From: Planctomycetota bacterium
GTDB taxonomy: Bacteria > Planctomycetota > PUPC01 > DSUN01
Direction: 5' to 3'
Length of the DNA: 15,496 nt
NCBI GenBank assembly: GCA_016872875.1
Contig: VGYW01000187.1
Location: 1-15,496 of the forward strand
Position numbers and translations under genes: made by a program. The notes beneath the pieces are model-generated. The model saw only the letters and a list, made by a program, of their open reading frames with translations, searched no databases and was not told where the DNA came from. Below, one piece after another: positions 14,912 to 15,496 of the stretch (the stretch's first letter is position 1; every line of letters begins with the position of its first letter).

Positions 14912-15152
14912 GGCGATCCGGACGCATCCGGGGCCGTTTCTCCCATAGTGTATCAACTGCGTGCCTGATGTTTGACCCACTATGGGTACTTCGGCGATCC
15001 GGACGCATCCGGGGCCGTTTCTCCCATAGTGTATCAACTGCGTGCCTGATGTTTGACCCACTATGGGTACTTCGGCGATCCGGACGCATCCGGGGCGTCT
15101 TTTCCCATACTGGGTCAACTGCGCGCGCACGTTGACCCACTATGAGCGCTCC
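14912..15152. repeat. 81-bp tandem repeat, three copies, upstream of the sigma gene
   Basis: Copies begin at GGCGATCCGGACGCATCC at 14912, 14993 and 15074. The first two appear identical over 81 bp; the third is diverged and slightly shorter. A partial unit precedes the array (14895-14911). Each unit carries an inverted repeat, CCCATAGTG ... CACTATGGG (14942-14950 and 14978-14986 in the first), extending to GTTTGACCCACTATGGG facing GTTGATACACTATGGG. A smaller hairpin, CCGGA-CGCA-TCCGG, is also present. The period equals 27 codons, so frames stay open through it, but no coding signal supports translation. The array lies 80-320 nt upstream of the sigma gene and may be a regulatory region. Confidence 0.85.
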
Positions 15153-15206
15153 TGCGCTCCGGGCGGCTTCGGGGCCTTCCCTTCGGGGCTTCTCTGCTTC
15201 TGGCGC

Positions 15207-15312
15207 ACTAGGGTGTGTGCGGAAATGGGGCGGCATGCGTAGCGCCAGCGTCTCGCTGGCCGCCCGAGGCCGCCGGGACGGCGGCGCTACGAATTTCCGC
15301 ACACACCCTAGT
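15207..15312. mobile_element. MITE-like element with 20-bp perfect terminal inverted repeats
   Basis: ACTAGGGTGTGTGCGGAAAT (15207-15226) and its exact reverse complement (15293-15312) bound a 106-bp element. The inside is palindromic: GTAGCGCC (15239-15246) pairs with GGCGCTAC (15283-15290), with a CCAGCG-TCT-CGCTGG hairpin and a second CGCCG/CGGCG hairpin. There is no room for a transposase. The size and ends fit a non-autonomous miniature element, or a REP pair nested in older inverted repeats. No clear target duplication flanks it. Confidence 0.7.
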
Positions 15313-15373
15313 CCGGCTGTCGGCAGCGTAGGGGTCGGCCCTGTAGCCCGCGAAGTGGGCGACCCAGCCGTAG

Positions 15374-15473
15374 CCCAGGGCGACCGAAGGGAGCCCTGGG
15401 ATCGGGCGTCCCCCATGGTCCAAGCCCCCGAAGGGGGCGTTTCACGCCCATTGAATCGCCCCGCTTCGGGGGC
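15374..15473. repeat. Further REP-like palindromes at the right edge
   Basis: CCCAGGGC (15374-15381) pairs with GCCCTGGG (15393-15400), the same core as the arms at 2152-2333. GCCCCC-GAA-GGGGGC (15424-15438) and CCCCG-CTT-CGGGG (within 15458-15473) follow. The stretch 15313-15496 shows no believable gene, only these palindromes. Confidence 0.7.
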
Positions 15474-15496
15474 TCTACGCCGGCGGGGCCTCTTCC

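Noticed and set aside
14639..15130. Protein with 27-residue repeats across the 81-bp array
   Set aside because: The period is a multiple of three, so frames stay open by arithmetic. The frame runs into the sigma gene out of frame, and the hairpin half-sites explain the conservation better.
14912..15152. CRISPR array
   Set aside because: The copies are contiguous 81-bp tandem units with no variable spacers and no cas genes nearby.
15208..15423. Small minus-strand protein of 71 codons at the right edge
   Set aside because: It is made almost wholly of palindromic repeats (15207-15312 and 15374-15438) and has no ribosome site or recognisable domain.

Overview
The window looks like a chromosomal segment from an uncultured, GC-rich bacterium, most probably a member of Planctomycetota or a close relative in the PVC group. 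The assignment is an inference from gene content: an ECF sigma factor overlapping a FecR-domain protein, secreted glycoside hydrolases with DUF5060-like and GH123-like parts, a seven-repeat SBBP propeller, thrombospondin-type-3 repeats, PA14 and HEAT modules, and many palindromic intergenic repeats. No rRNA, tRNA, CRISPR or transposase gene was seen. Every supported gene lies on the minus strand, so the window reads from right to left.

Right to left: 14840-15496 is a gene-free zone with an 81-bp tandem repeat, a 106-bp MITE-like element with perfect 20-bp terminal inverted repeats, and further palindromes. Next come an ECF sigma factor (14835-14251) and a 740-residue membrane protein (14254-12032) overlapping by GTGA. 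That protein has a FecR domain, a duplicated domain of about 92 residues, and eleven charged REK repeats. A gap of palindromes (11766-12031) separates this pair from a second run: an FMN-binding/TPR-like protein (11765-10401), a small HEAT-repeat protein (10404-9526, ATGA overlap) and a PA14-domain protein (9542-8097, 17-nt overlap). After a 106-nt gap holding a palindromic repeat come a NapH-NapG-like polyferredoxin fusion (7990-6191) and, 13 nt further on, a DUF5060/TIM-barrel hydrolase with a calcium-binding tail (6177-3955). An SBBP propeller protein (3884-2382) and the N-terminal part of a GH123/DUF4091-like protein (2079-1, cut by the window edge) complete the set.

The most interesting functional group is 11765-6191. 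It encodes a membrane polyferredoxin with six cysteine clusters and an internal twin-arginine motif, an exported FMN-binding protein with a variant flavinylation motif, and two exported proteins of unknown role. Together they could form an extracytosolic electron-transfer module placed beside polysaccharide-degradation genes and possibly controlled by the ECF/FecR pair. That link is inference.

The second theme is palindromic repeats inside coding sequence. Three unrelated palindromes lie in frame in this operon: one at the exact NapH/NapG junction, one of 99 bp in a NapH loop, and one half-element forming part of the HEAT protein's signal peptide.
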